A program made the translations under genes and the position numbers. The notes below the pieces were generated by a model. It was not told the origin of the DNA, did not search any database, and worked only from the letters and a program-made list of their open reading frames with translations. From CAIWHR01 sp039931775 (lineage in GTDB: Bacteria; Pseudomonadota; Gammaproteobacteria; Burkholderiales; Casimicrobiaceae): a stretch of DNA of 64,000 nt. Location: contig JBDTRG010000129.1 in the NCBI GenBank assembly GCA_039931775.1, positions 62,001-126,000 of the forward strand. The letters run 5' to 3'. This document shows positions 1 to 8,076 of this stretch, piece after piece (position 1 is the stretch's first letter; every line of letters starts with the position of its first letter).

Positions 1-1
1 C

Positions 2-829
2 GCCTACGAGTGGATCGCCGGCGAGGATTTGCTGAGCGGCGCCGCGACCTGGGTACCGTTCGAGGCCGTCACCATGAACACTGTGCTCTCCAGCGATCGC
101 ACCCGGACGTTCGCGTCGGGCACGAACGGTCTCGCCTCGGGCAATCACATTCTGGAGGCGATCGTCCATGCGATCCTGGAGGTCATCGAGCGCGATGCTG
201 TGACTTTGTTCCATTGCTCGTCCGATGCGAGGCGCGCCAATCGGCGAATCGATCCGAAGACCATCGACGACGACGTTTGTTGCGAGCTGATCGACAAGCT
301 GGCGCGCGCGGACCTCGACGTCGCGCTGTGGGACGTAACGTCGGACCTGGGCGTGCCCGTTTACATGGCGGCCATTGTAGGTCGCGACGGCGATCGGCGA
401 TGGCGCTCGCTCGGGCTGCTTCACGGGTCGGGGGCTCATCTGTCATCGCGTATCGCGCTGTCGCGGGCCATCACCGAAGCGGCGCAGGCGCGCCTGACCG
501 TAATCGCCGGCAGTCGCGACGACAACCCACCGCAGCGCTATGTGCATGCCAACGAAGAAGCCAACGTGGCGTTGCGCCGGGCGCTGTACTTCAACGCGTC
601 GGCGACCGCGCGCTTCGATAGCCGGTCGCTCGGCACAACGAGCTTCGAGGGCGACGTGAAGGTGCTTCTTGATCGCCTGATCGCCTGGGGAATCGCGCAG
701 GTCGTAGCCATCCCGCTGACTCGCGCCGAGTATGGCCTTCCTGTGGTGAAGATCATGGCCGCGGGCCTGGAGTCCTACGTGTTTGCGCCGGGTTTTCGAC
801 CCGGCGTCCGGGCGCGGGCGGTGGCATGA
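2..829 (+). CDS. YcaO-type cyclodehydratase/thioamidase, C-terminal part (5' end outside window)
   Basis: The frame is open from base 2, so the gene begins before the window and only about 275 C-terminal residues are visible. The motifs GLASGN and EVIERDAVTL belong to the ATP-binding core of YcaO enzymes, which phosphorylate a peptide amide oxygen to make azolines or, with a sulfur donor, thioamides in RiPP precursors. The stop overlaps the start of the TfuA gene (ATGA), and YcaO-TfuA pairs are known in thioamide and some azoline pathways. No PxPxP C-terminus is seen; that tail is common in azoline-forming YcaOs with an F or E1 partner. Which bond it makes cannot be read from the sequence. 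Confidence 0.9.
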   Translation, partial: AYEWIAGEDLLSGAATWVPFEAVTMNTVLSSDRTRTFASGTNGLASGNHILEAIVHAILEVIERDAVTLFHCSSDARRANRRIDPKTIDDDVCCELIDKLARADLDVALWDVTSDLGVPVYMAAIVGRDGDRRWRSLGLLHGSGAHLSSRIALSRAITEAAQARLTVIAGSRDDNPPQRYVHANEEANVALRRALYFNASATARFDSRSLGTTSFEGDVKVLLDRLIAWGIAQVVAIPLTRAEYGLPVVKIMAAGLESYVFAPGFRPGVRARAVA

Positions 830-2127
830 AGCCGATCGTCTTTCTCGGACCGAGCCTGCTCCACGCCGACGCGGCTGCGATCCTCGACTCAGAGATTCGA
901 GCGCCGGCGGCGGCCGGCGACGTGCTGGCTGCCGCGCTGAGGCGGCCGCCCGCGATTGTGCTCGTCGACGGGTTCTTCGAGCGCGTACCCGCGGTTTGGC
1001 ACAAGGAGATCCTGTTCGCGATCGAGAGCGGTGTGCCGGTGTACGGCGCGTCGAGCATGGGGGCGCTCCGGGCTGTCGAGCTGCACAGCTTCGGGATGAT
1101 CGGCGTCGGATGGGTATTCGAGCGATACCGGTCCGGCGACATCGAGGATGACGACGAAGTCGCAGTGGTCCATGCACCAGCGGAGCTGGGCTACCGGGCG
1201 ATCTCCGACGCCATGGTGAACATACGCGATGGGCTGGCCGCGGCGGTCGGCGAGGGCGTAATCGATCGGATCGAGCACGACGTGCTGGTTGCGACCGCCA
1301 AACATCTGTTCTATCCCGAGCGGGTCTGGCCCCGGGTAGCGTCCGAATCCGGACTTGATGACGCGCGCATGAAGCAACTCCTGGCGTGGATCGAGCGTGT
1401 CCGTCCCAACATCAAGCGGGACGATGCCATCGCGGTTCTCGAGCGGGTACGCGACGATCTTCACGCCGGTGTAGTACCGAAGTCGCCTTCGTTCGAGCTG
1501 GAGCGCTCCATATTCTGGGAGCAGCTTGTTCAGACCATGGCGGGCGACGAATCCGTGGTCCCATCGGATACCGTTACGGCGTGGGCCAAGCTCCGTGGTC
1601 CGCCGGAAGTGGCCCGGGCCGCGATATTGCGGCACGTCGTGCGGACCGACGCGAGAAGGCGGGGACTATCCCCCGACGTGCAAGCGCTGCAGTCCGCGTT
1701 CGACGAGTTTTGCCGGCACAGAGGCCTTATGGAGCCTCAACGGCTCGCCGAATGGTTGCGCGCGGCCGAACTCGATATGGAGACGTTGATCCGGCTGGTG
1801 GGTGAGGGCGTACTGATCGATGGGCTGGTGTCGCTGGAGTCGCGCGGCGTGGATGTGGCGTTCGTTGACGAGCTCAAGCTGGCTGGGCAGTGGGCCGAAC
1901 TGACGCAACAAGCGATGGCGCAGGGGCGCGCCGCATCGGACATCGGTGTGCCGTCCCCGACGCCGGCCGACGCAGGCGTCGATACAACCGCGCTGCTCGC
2001 CTGGTATTCGGCGCGTTTTCGACCGATGACCGACGAGTTGTCGGCACACGCGCGCAGTCTTGGTTTTCCCACCGCAACCGATCTGATGGTGGCCATGACC
2101 CGCGCGTATTTGGCAGAGAGATCATGA
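826..2127 (+). CDS. tfuA: TfuA-like RiPP maturation protein
   Basis: A 433-residue protein. The N-terminal half has the TfuA signature (VFLGPSLLHADAA near the start, then YGASSMGALRAVEL around residue 75). TfuA proteins are partners of YcaO and are thought to deliver sulfur or activate the YcaO in thioamidation. The ATG overlaps the YcaO stop by four bases, so the two are translationally coupled. The C-terminal half (about residues 250-430) is a helical region ending in LMVAMTRAYLAERS; a weakly similar helical block is encoded alone at 11868-12260, and a similar tail is seen just upstream of the radical SAM gene at 24009. Confidence 0.88.
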   Translation: MKPIVFLGPSLLHADAAAILDSEIRAPAAAGDVLAAALRRPPAIVLVDGFFERVPAVWHKEILFAIESGVPVYGASSMGALRAVELHSFGMIGVGWVFERYRSGDIEDDDEVAVVHAPAELGYRAISDAMVNIRDGLAAAVGEGVIDRIEHDVLVATAKHLFYPERVWPRVASESGLDDARMKQLLAWIERVRPNIKRDDAIAVLERVRDDLHAGVVPKSPSFELERSIFWEQLVQTMAGDESVVPSDTVTAWAKLRGPPEVARAAILRHVVRTDARRRGLSPDVQALQSAFDEFCRHRGLMEPQRLAEWLRAAELDMETLIRLVGEGVLIDGLVSLESRGVDVAFVDELKLAGQWAELTQQAMAQGRAASDIGVPSPTPADAGVDTTALLAWYSARFRPMTDELSAHARSLGFPTATDLMVAMTRAYLAERS

Positions 2128-2221
2128 ACCGGAAGGGCACGCTCGCGCTGGCGGAGGGTGACGTCGATCGCATCCACGCCCGGACATGTGCCATGAACGC
2201 GGCCGACTTGCGCGCGAAAAT

Positions 2222-2340
2222 CTCCTCAGCACGTCGACATCGACGAGCGCGACTGCCGCCGCCAGGCCCGCCCCGATGATCACGACGTCGTGGTTGGCAC
2301 TCGGCCTTCGGCGCGCGGGCTCCGCCGCAGGTGTCAGCCA
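2222..2340 (-). pseudogene. Possible remnant of an FAD-binding oxidoreductase N-terminus
   Basis: On the minus strand between TfuA and the next gene, one frame reads HDVVIIGAGLAAAVAL, which looks like the FAD-binding beta-alpha-beta fold (GxGxxA) of flavoproteins. It is preceded by a proline/arginine-rich stretch and loses resemblance after about 25 residues, with no full gene around it. The likely reading is a decayed flavoprotein gene; chance cannot be excluded because the match is short. Confidence 0.35.
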
Positions 2341-2403
2341 TTGGCCGGTTTCGACAGTTTGCCGTTCGGCCTGACGCTGTCGGTGGGCGATTTGACCGAG
2401 TTG

Positions 2404-3762
2404 CTAGCCTGCCTGCCTCCTTGTTCCGTTCTTGCGGAGAAAATGCGTGACGGGGTCGGGTAGCCGCTCGAACAGGTCCCAGCCCGCGACCGGCGGCGCG
2501 CGAAACCGGCCGCCTTCCACGCTCAGGAGCTTCTCGTACATTCGGTAGCCCCCAGCCATCCAGAATACTTCGGCGCCTGCACTCCCCCGCAGGACCTGCA
2601 ACAGGTCGAAACCGCTGATGTGGCTGAAAACGTTCGCGTCGGGGTGAGCATGGTCCGGCTGCAACAATGGCGGCTGGTGGCGAAAGTCCACCGAATGCTC
2701 GAGCCGCAGCCCTTCGCCGACGTGCACGACGCACTGCCACACCGCCTGGAGATCCCGATAGGTGTCGAACAGCCCGGTGTTTTCGGTGAGGTGCGCCATT
2801 ACCCACGGGAGCACGTCTTCGCCCAGCAGCTTTCGAAGTTCCATTGCCAACCACGTACGCTCATGGGGTTCATGCAAGCCCTTCAGCGTGGTCCGGTCGA
2901 TTGGTTCCCAGCGCTCTACGGCGCGACCCGACAATGGCCTCGAAAAAGGGCTCGCAGCCTGTAGTTTGCGGACTGCCCGGCCCTCCACTTGGAGAACGTC
3001 GCCGGGCAGGACCGTGTCGACGACGACGTGGTCACCCAGGCGTCGTCGGAACAGGCGTGCGATTTCGCCGGCGTCATAGGGAGCGATGTGGCGATTGGCC
3101 CAGCTCCGATCTCCGTGAAAGGCAAACCCCGAATAGTAGGGAAACAGGAACGCCGGATCGGCCGCGCAGGCGGCCTCGAAAGCGCCGACGAGGTCATCGC
3201 GGTCGAGCATGGCGGATTGAAGCCCCCGCTGGTATGCGATCAGCGTACGCAGGGGCTGGTGCTTGACCGATACCAGGGAGACCGGGCCGACCGTCTCCCT
3301 GACTGTTCTGCCGACCGCCTCGGTCACGATGGCGTCGGACATGTGCCAGTAGGAGCTCTCGCCGTGACGGGCGACGAGGCCGAATTCCTCCGTCTCGAAG
3401 TCCGACGGCGTGGCGAGCAGCTGCCCGCTTTCAATGTCGTGGCGCGACCATGGTTCGAGCGGAGTGACGTCCATGAAGCCCAGCGCCTTGATCGCGCCGA
3501 CGAGTGCATCATGAGGAGGTACGATGATGGGCAAACTCCGTGGGAAGCGTTCGAGCGTCGGGGGGTGGAAGTGATCGAGATGGATGTGAGTGACAACGAG
3601 CGCCGTCGCGGTGCGGATGAGACCTTCTGCATCAAGCGCACGCGGCGGACGAAAGACCAGCGTGTCGCTCGCGAACGTGTCGGCGAAGATCGGGTCGACC
3701 AGAATCCGCGCCGCGCCGCATTCGATGAGGACGCTGGAATGCGCGAGCGTTGTGACGCGCAC
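2404..3762 (-). CDS. Metallo-beta-lactamase-fold hydrolase (UlaG-like), RiPP cluster
   Basis: A 452-residue protein with an N-terminal MBL fold: VLIECGAARILVDPIF near the start and the metal motif THIHLDHFHP around residue 60. Such proteins bind two divalent metals and hydrolyse esters, phosphodiesters or amides; the substrate here is unknown. About 200 residues after the MBL core form a second domain I cannot name. The GTG start lies three bases after the stop of the flavoprotein gene (3766-4743), so the two are probably one operon. It could act on the modified peptide or leader, but that is inference from location. Confidence 0.75.
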   Translation of the reverse strand: MRVTTLAHSSVLIECGAARILVDPIFADTFASDTLVFRPPRALDAEGLIRTATALVVTHIHLDHFHPPTLERFPRSLPIIVPPHDALVGAIKALGFMDVTPLEPWSRHDIESGQLLATPSDFETEEFGLVARHGESSYWHMSDAIVTEAVGRTVRETVGPVSLVSVKHQPLRTLIAYQRGLQSAMLDRDDLVGAFEAACAADPAFLFPYYSGFAFHGDRSWANRHIAPYDAGEIARLFRRRLGDHVVVDTVLPGDVLQVEGRAVRKLQAASPFSRPLSGRAVERWEPIDRTTLKGLHEPHERTWLAMELRKLLGEDVLPWVMAHLTENTGLFDTYRDLQAVWQCVVHVGEGLRLEHSVDFRHQPPLLQPDHAHPDANVFSHISGFDLLQVLRGSAGAEVFWMAGGYRMYEKLLSVEGGRFRAPPVAGWDLFERLPDPVTHFLRKNGTRRQAG

Positions 3763-3765
3763 GGC

Positions 3766-4743
3766 TCAGATCTCGTAGGGATAGAAGGGAAACAAATTCG
3801 GCATCTCGCCCGTACGCTGAAAACAAGCGTAGGCATAAGCGGAAAACCCGGCGATCGTCCCCTCGCTGATGGCCGTTGCGACGCAGAAGGGCGCGCCGTT
3901 CACGTCCCCGGCGGAGAATAGCCCCGGCGTTCCCGTCGCCATACTGCGATCCGGATGCACATAACCGTTCGGCTGCTTGCGTACGTCGGCGTGAAGAAAA
4001 CCGATTGTCGTGGCGGTAGCTTCATATGCGTTGAAATCCACCAGCATGATGTCCGCATCGAACTCATCCGTGCTGCCATCGGGACGCTCGAAGCGAAGTG
4101 TCAGCCGCGAATCGTAAGGGCCGACGCCAAGGTGCACCAGGCGACCGCGCTCGACCCCCGCAGACGGCGGTTGCGAGTACGGTGGCTCTGCATACGTCCG
4201 AAGCTGTAGCGCGCCAGTCGCCCCGATGCGCCGCCGCGTCGCGCCGACGCCCTCGGCGCCGCACAGACAAACAGTGTGTACGTGTTGGTCAGCTTTCATT
4301 TGCCCGACCAGGTGGTCGAGAACTTCATTGCTCCAAAACCAAAGGATGCGCTTGCGATGGAAGAGGCGGCTTTCCCCCGGATGACCGAGCCGACATCCGG
4401 TGGCGACTATCGCCGCGAGCGTTCCGTAAACCCCTGCAGAGGTTTCGATCTCGAAGGTTCCGTCCACGCAGCAACGCAACGCCAATGCGCGTTCTTGACG
4501 AATTTCGACGCCGAAATTTTCGCAGGTATTGAGCAGAGCCTTCAATTCGCGCTTGGTGAAGAATACGCCGGGCGTGTTGATGACCAGCGGCTGCCAGCGC
4601 GCGAGTCCGCCTGGCTTATCACCCGCGTCGAGGACCAGGATGCGCGCCTTGTACGTCGCACCCGGGGCGGCCAACCATCCGGCGCGTGCCGCAGCGCTCA
4701 GCCCGGCGGGTCCTGCGCCGACTACGATGATGTCATAATTCAC
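3766..4743 (-). CDS. Thioredoxin-reductase-like NAD(P)/FAD flavoprotein lacking the redox CxxC
   Basis: The N-terminus NYDIIVVGAGPAGLSAAA is an FAD dinucleotide-binding fold, and the C-terminus has the second FAD motif (GTPGLFSAGDVNGAPF) and a following helix typical of the thioredoxin reductase family. The CxxC pair expected after the HPGE segment is absent, so it is unlikely to be a true disulfide reductase. I chose the GTG at 4743 because a GAGGGGA ribosome site precedes it and the protein then starts at the flavin fold; an ATG further upstream is possible. Divergent from the halogenase fusion and followed closely by an MBL gene. It may oxidise or reduce the peptide or supply reduced flavin; inference only. 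Confidence 0.75.
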   Translation of the reverse strand: MNYDIIVVGAGPAGLSAAARAGWLAAPGATYKARILVLDAGDKPGGLARWQPLVINTPGVFFTKRELKALLNTCENFGVEIRQERALALRCCVDGTFEIETSAGVYGTLAAIVATGCRLGHPGESRLFHRKRILWFWSNEVLDHLVGQMKADQHVHTVCLCGAEGVGATRRRIGATGALQLRTYAEPPYSQPPSAGVERGRLVHLGVGPYDSRLTLRFERPDGSTDEFDADIMLVDFNAYEATATTIGFLHADVRKQPNGYVHPDRSMATGTPGLFSAGDVNGAPFCVATAISEGTIAGFSAYAYACFQRTGEMPNLFPFYPYEI

Positions 4744-4894
4744 GCTCCCCTCACTCCCGGGCATGACGAACCCAGCGCGCCGGATCGCGGCAAGCATAGG
4801 GGTACTCAACCCGTGCCGCACCTTCGGTCATGGCGCACAATGGGATGAAAGCTCGCGGGCCTGGCGAACCAGCAGGCCGTGTGAGACCGTAGCA

Positions 4895-7144
4895 ATGCAG
4901 ATTCATCGAACCGATAGGCAATCTCAGGTTTCGAGCTCGAAGCTGACGGCAGTGAACCCGGCCATTTCGGTCATCGCGAACGGCGCGGTCGGCGCCGCGA
5001 TCGCAGGGGCGCTCGAAGCCGCGGGCCTGACTCCGCGCAAACTCGATGCAGTACCGTCCGAGTGGATCGCAGGTGACCTGACGATCATTGCGCTCGAGTG
5101 TGCGACGTTCGGCCGGCTCCTCGAGCTCGGGCGCAGGCTTCTCGCGTTGGGCCAGAGTGCCCTGTTCGTTACTTGTGAAGGCGATTCTGTCGTCGCGGGG
5201 CCGGTGATGGTCCCACGCGTGAGCGCGTGCTTCGAGTGCCGCATCCGTCATGGCCTCGATGGCAACCCCGAGCCGGCCGAACAGCTCGCCCGCTTGGCGC
5301 CGGTCAAGACCGGAGGTGTGGCCGACCTCGCGGCCGGTGTTCTCGACGCAACCGCGCAGTTCGTCGCCGACGCGGCGCGCGAGCTCACGCGCGTGGATCC
5401 CGAGCGGCAGATGTTTACGTCGGCCGCCATATTGTCGCGGTCGGCTCGGCGCCACGTGACTATCCTCCCGAGCGGGTGGTGCGATAGTTGCCCGGATGGG
5501 CTCGAGCGCGACGGCGTCATCCCTCGCACCGCGCTGGCCGAGGTCGCTGCGGCACTCGAGCTCGAGGGATTCCAGGCCGAGCTCGCGTATTCGCCCGGCC
5601 CTGCCTTGCATCCCGATCGTTACCGAAAAGTCGTGATCGTAGGCGGCGGCACGGCCGGTTATCTCGCGGCGCTCTTCCTGCGCACGCGGATCCCGGATCT
5701 CGAGGTCACGCTGATCGAGTCGAGCAAGATCCCGATCATTAGTGTCGGCGAAGCGACAACGCCGGAAATGGTGAGGTTTCTTCATGCACCGGCCTTGCTC
5801 GGCGTGGACATCGTCGACTTCCACCGCCAGGTCATGCCGGCCTTCAAGCTCGGGATTCAGTTTGTCTGGGGAGAGGGGACTGAAGGCACGTTCCATTACC
5901 CCTTCCAGTATGCACCCCTCGGTGACCCGATGGTGCATGAAGGCCGCCTCGACAGCCAGAGTGTGGCTTCGCTTCTCATGTCCGCGGACAAGGCTCCCTT
6001 CATCGACGGCGGAAACGGCAGCGTGCACAGCCTGCTCGAGACCGTGCGCTTCGCCTATCACCTCGATAACGTGCGCTTCGTCCGGTTCCTCCAGGAGGAG
6101 GCCGAGCGGCGCGGCATCCGCCACATTGACACCACGATCAGAACTGCGGTAGTAACGGCGAACGGCGGCGAGATCGATCACCTGGTCACCGAGAACGGTG
6201 AGGTGCTCCGGTTCGATCTTTACGTCGACGCGAGCGGCTTTCGGTCGATCCTGATGGAGGGCGCGCTCAAGTCCCCGTTCGTTAGCTTCGCGCCGAGCCT
6301 GTTCACCGACTGCGCAATCGTAGCGGACGAGCCGCACGGCGGGATCGTGAAGCCTTACACGCGCGCGCAGGCGCTTGCCTGCGGTTGGTGCTGGACAATC
6401 TCGTTCGAGGGCAGCGATCACATAGGCTACGTCTATTCATCCGCCTTCTCGAGTGAGGAGGAGGCGCTGGCCGAGATGCGGCGCGCCCACCCGCGGATGG
6501 GTCCGCATCGCCAAGTGCAGTTTCGTTCAGGGCGGCACGAGCACTTCATGCAGGGCAACGTCGTCGCGATCGGCAACTCGTACGCGTTCGTGGAACCGCT
6601 CGAGTCGACTGCGCTGCACATGGTGATCCATGAGCTGCAGTATCTGACGAACCACTTCCCGCTCAAGACCGACGTTGCGACCAAGAACCGCCTGAATCGG
6701 AAGATGAACGACATGTGGGACCAGCTCCGATGGTTCCTCGCGATCCATTACCGCTTCAATCGGGGTCTCGATACGGAATTCTGGCGGGCCGCGCGCGCAA
6801 CGGCCGATATCTCGGGGGCGGAGCAGCGCATCGCACTTTTCCGGGAGCGGGCGCCGCTTTCCGACCGGCCCTCGCTGTTCTATTCGGTGATCCCGCCTGA
6901 CTTCTTCTCCGGCGATCACGCCTTCGATACGCTGCTGCTTGGGCAGCGTGTTCCGGGCCGGCTCGGCCCGGCGCGGCAGTCGCCCGCGGGCTGGGCCGGC
7001 CGAGCTGCGCTGCGCCGCAAGGTCGTCGAGCGCGCACTGACGCAAGCGCAGTCGCTGCCGCTGCTGCGCGAGCGCGAATCCAGGCTCCTCCGTCGGTTCG
7101 TCGAGAGCCCAACGAGCTGGGTCCATCACTGGATCGCGCGATAG
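4895..7144 (+). CDS. Fusion of an ocin-ThiF/F-protein-like domain with a flavin-dependent tryptophan halogenase
   Basis: About 749 residues. Residues 15-230 resemble TOMM 'F proteins' (ocin-ThiF-like), which bind the leader peptide: a degenerate ThiF fold followed by two cysteine pairs, CFEC (about 112-115) and CDSC (about 196-199), expected to hold zinc. From about residue 245 it is a flavin-dependent halogenase: FAD motif VVIVGGGTAGYLAA, SVGEATTP, a lysine in AFKLGIQF (about 317) matching the catalytic Lys of PrnA, and WCWTIS (about 497), a variant of the WxWxIP halogenase motif. The longer frame from 4763 would overlap the divergent flavoprotein gene, so ATG 4895 is preferred, although its ribosome site is weak. 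Eight bases before the LanB C-terminal gene. The fused domain should tether the halogenase to the precursor leader. Confidence 0.85.
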   Translation: MQIHRTDRQSQVSSSKLTAVNPAISVIANGAVGAAIAGALEAAGLTPRKLDAVPSEWIAGDLTIIALECATFGRLLELGRRLLALGQSALFVTCEGDSVVAGPVMVPRVSACFECRIRHGLDGNPEPAEQLARLAPVKTGGVADLAAGVLDATAQFVADAARELTRVDPERQMFTSAAILSRSARRHVTILPSGWCDSCPDGLERDGVIPRTALAEVAAALELEGFQAELAYSPGPALHPDRYRKVVIVGGGTAGYLAALFLRTRIPDLEVTLIESSKIPIISVGEATTPEMVRFLHAPALLGVDIVDFHRQVMPAFKLGIQFVWGEGTEGTFHYPFQYAPLGDPMVHEGRLDSQSVASLLMSADKAPFIDGGNGSVHSLLETVRFAYHLDNVRFVRFLQEEAERRGIRHIDTTIRTAVVTANGGEIDHLVTENGEVLRFDLYVDASGFRSILMEGALKSPFVSFAPSLFTDCAIVADEPHGGIVKPYTRAQALACGWCWTISFEGSDHIGYVYSSAFSSEEEALAEMRRAHPRMGPHRQVQFRSGRHEHFMQGNVVAIGNSYAFVEPLESTALHMVIHELQYLTNHFPLKTDVATKNRLNRKMNDMWDQLRWFLAIHYRFNRGLDTEFWRAARATADISGAEQRIALFRERAPLSDRPSLFYSVIPPDFFSGDHAFDTLLLGQRVPGRLGPARQSPAGWAGRAALRRKVVERALTQAQSLPLLRERESRLLRRFVESPTSWVHHWIAR

Positions 7145-7152
7145 CAATCGCA

Positions 7153-8076
7153 ATGGAGCGCAAACCGCAAATGACTCCCGATGATCTCGCCAGTTTGCCA
7201 TCATCGGGATTTCGCGAGCCTCCACGGGGGGCGGCCTGGATGCAGGTGAACGTGGCGCTGGTACGGGCGGATGGCGACGCGATCCCGAGCGCCAGGGCAC
7301 TGTTCGGGGCGGTCGTACCGCGTCTGGATCGCTTCGATAGGGACGGCGCGCTGCATGGATGGTTCTTCATGCGCAAACCACCGGACGTGCGCATGCGCAT
7401 CCTTGTCGATGCAGAGGCGGACGATGTCGCTGGAGCGCTCGATCGAACGCTGCAGGATACTCAAGACCGCGGCCAGATCGAGCGATTCTTCTGGAGTGAA
7501 TACGCGCCCGAGCAGGAGCGCTTTGGCGGTCCCGACGGAATGATGCTCGCCCACGCCTATTTTCACGTCGACAGCAGGCTATGGTTTCACTTGGACGAGC
7601 TTGATGCGCGCGGTGTGCGCAAAGCGACAGCGGACGAGATCCTTCCAGCGATCGTGCACGACATGTTCCAGCGTTGTTGCGGCCCGGAGCGCGCAGATCA
7701 GGCCTGGCGCGAGCTCGACGCATTGGTTTGCGACACTCGGATCATTGCCGATCTCGGAGCGCCATCGTTGCCTTCTGCGCTCGATGCGTTGGCGTTTGCG
7801 CAGGGACGCGATTCGGAGGAGGGTGCCGTACTGCGGTCGTATGTCGCTGCAAACGAATTGCTCTGCAAGGGTCTAGCCGGACTTGAGGATGATCTTCCTG
7901 TCGACCGTTCACCTTCCGCGATTGCCGCGACGGTGGCACTCTTCAATTTGAATCGCCACGGGTTTCGTGGAGAGCGGTCGGCAGCGATGACGGCGCGTGT
8001 TATCTTGGCGATCGACGCGCAACAATCAAAGCGGCAGGCAATCACCGACACGCAACGTCAGCACATCAAGCGGTGA
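7153..8076 (+). CDS. LanB elimination domain, thiopeptide-type (SpaB_C-like)
   Basis: A 307-residue protein like the C-terminal elimination part of split LanB dehydratases (the 'thiopeptide-type bacteriocin biosynthesis' domain). Visible signature: GWFFMRKPPDVRMRI near residue 75, then YAPEQERFGGPDGM and a DSRLWFHLDE segment. In split systems this part removes glutamate from glutamylated Ser/Thr to leave dehydroamino acids; related folds catalyse the thiopeptide cycloaddition. Eight bases after the halogenase fusion, so co-transcribed. The partner glutamylation protein is on the other strand at 9557-11854. Its 3' end overlaps the converging MBL gene by 51 bases. Confidence 0.85.
   Translation: MERKPQMTPDDLASLPSSGFREPPRGAAWMQVNVALVRADGDAIPSARALFGAVVPRLDRFDRDGALHGWFFMRKPPDVRMRILVDAEADDVAGALDRTLQDTQDRGQIERFFWSEYAPEQERFGGPDGMMLAHAYFHVDSRLWFHLDELDARGVRKATADEILPAIVHDMFQRCCGPERADQAWRELDALVCDTRIIADLGAPSLPSALDALAFAQGRDSEEGAVLRSYVAANELLCKGLAGLEDDLPVDRSPSAIAATVALFNLNRHGFRGERSAAMTARVILAIDAQQSKRQAITDTQRQHIKR

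Noticed and set aside
2124..2279. 51-residue frame overlapping the TfuA stop (ATGA)
   Set aside because: Start position suits a coupled gene, but the product is Arg/Pro-rich with no leader or GG site and overlaps the flavoprotein remnant.
4751..6421. 556-residue minus-strand frame over the halogenase fusion
   Set aside because: Opposite a frame with clear FAD and halogenase motifs; no recognisable domain and biased composition.
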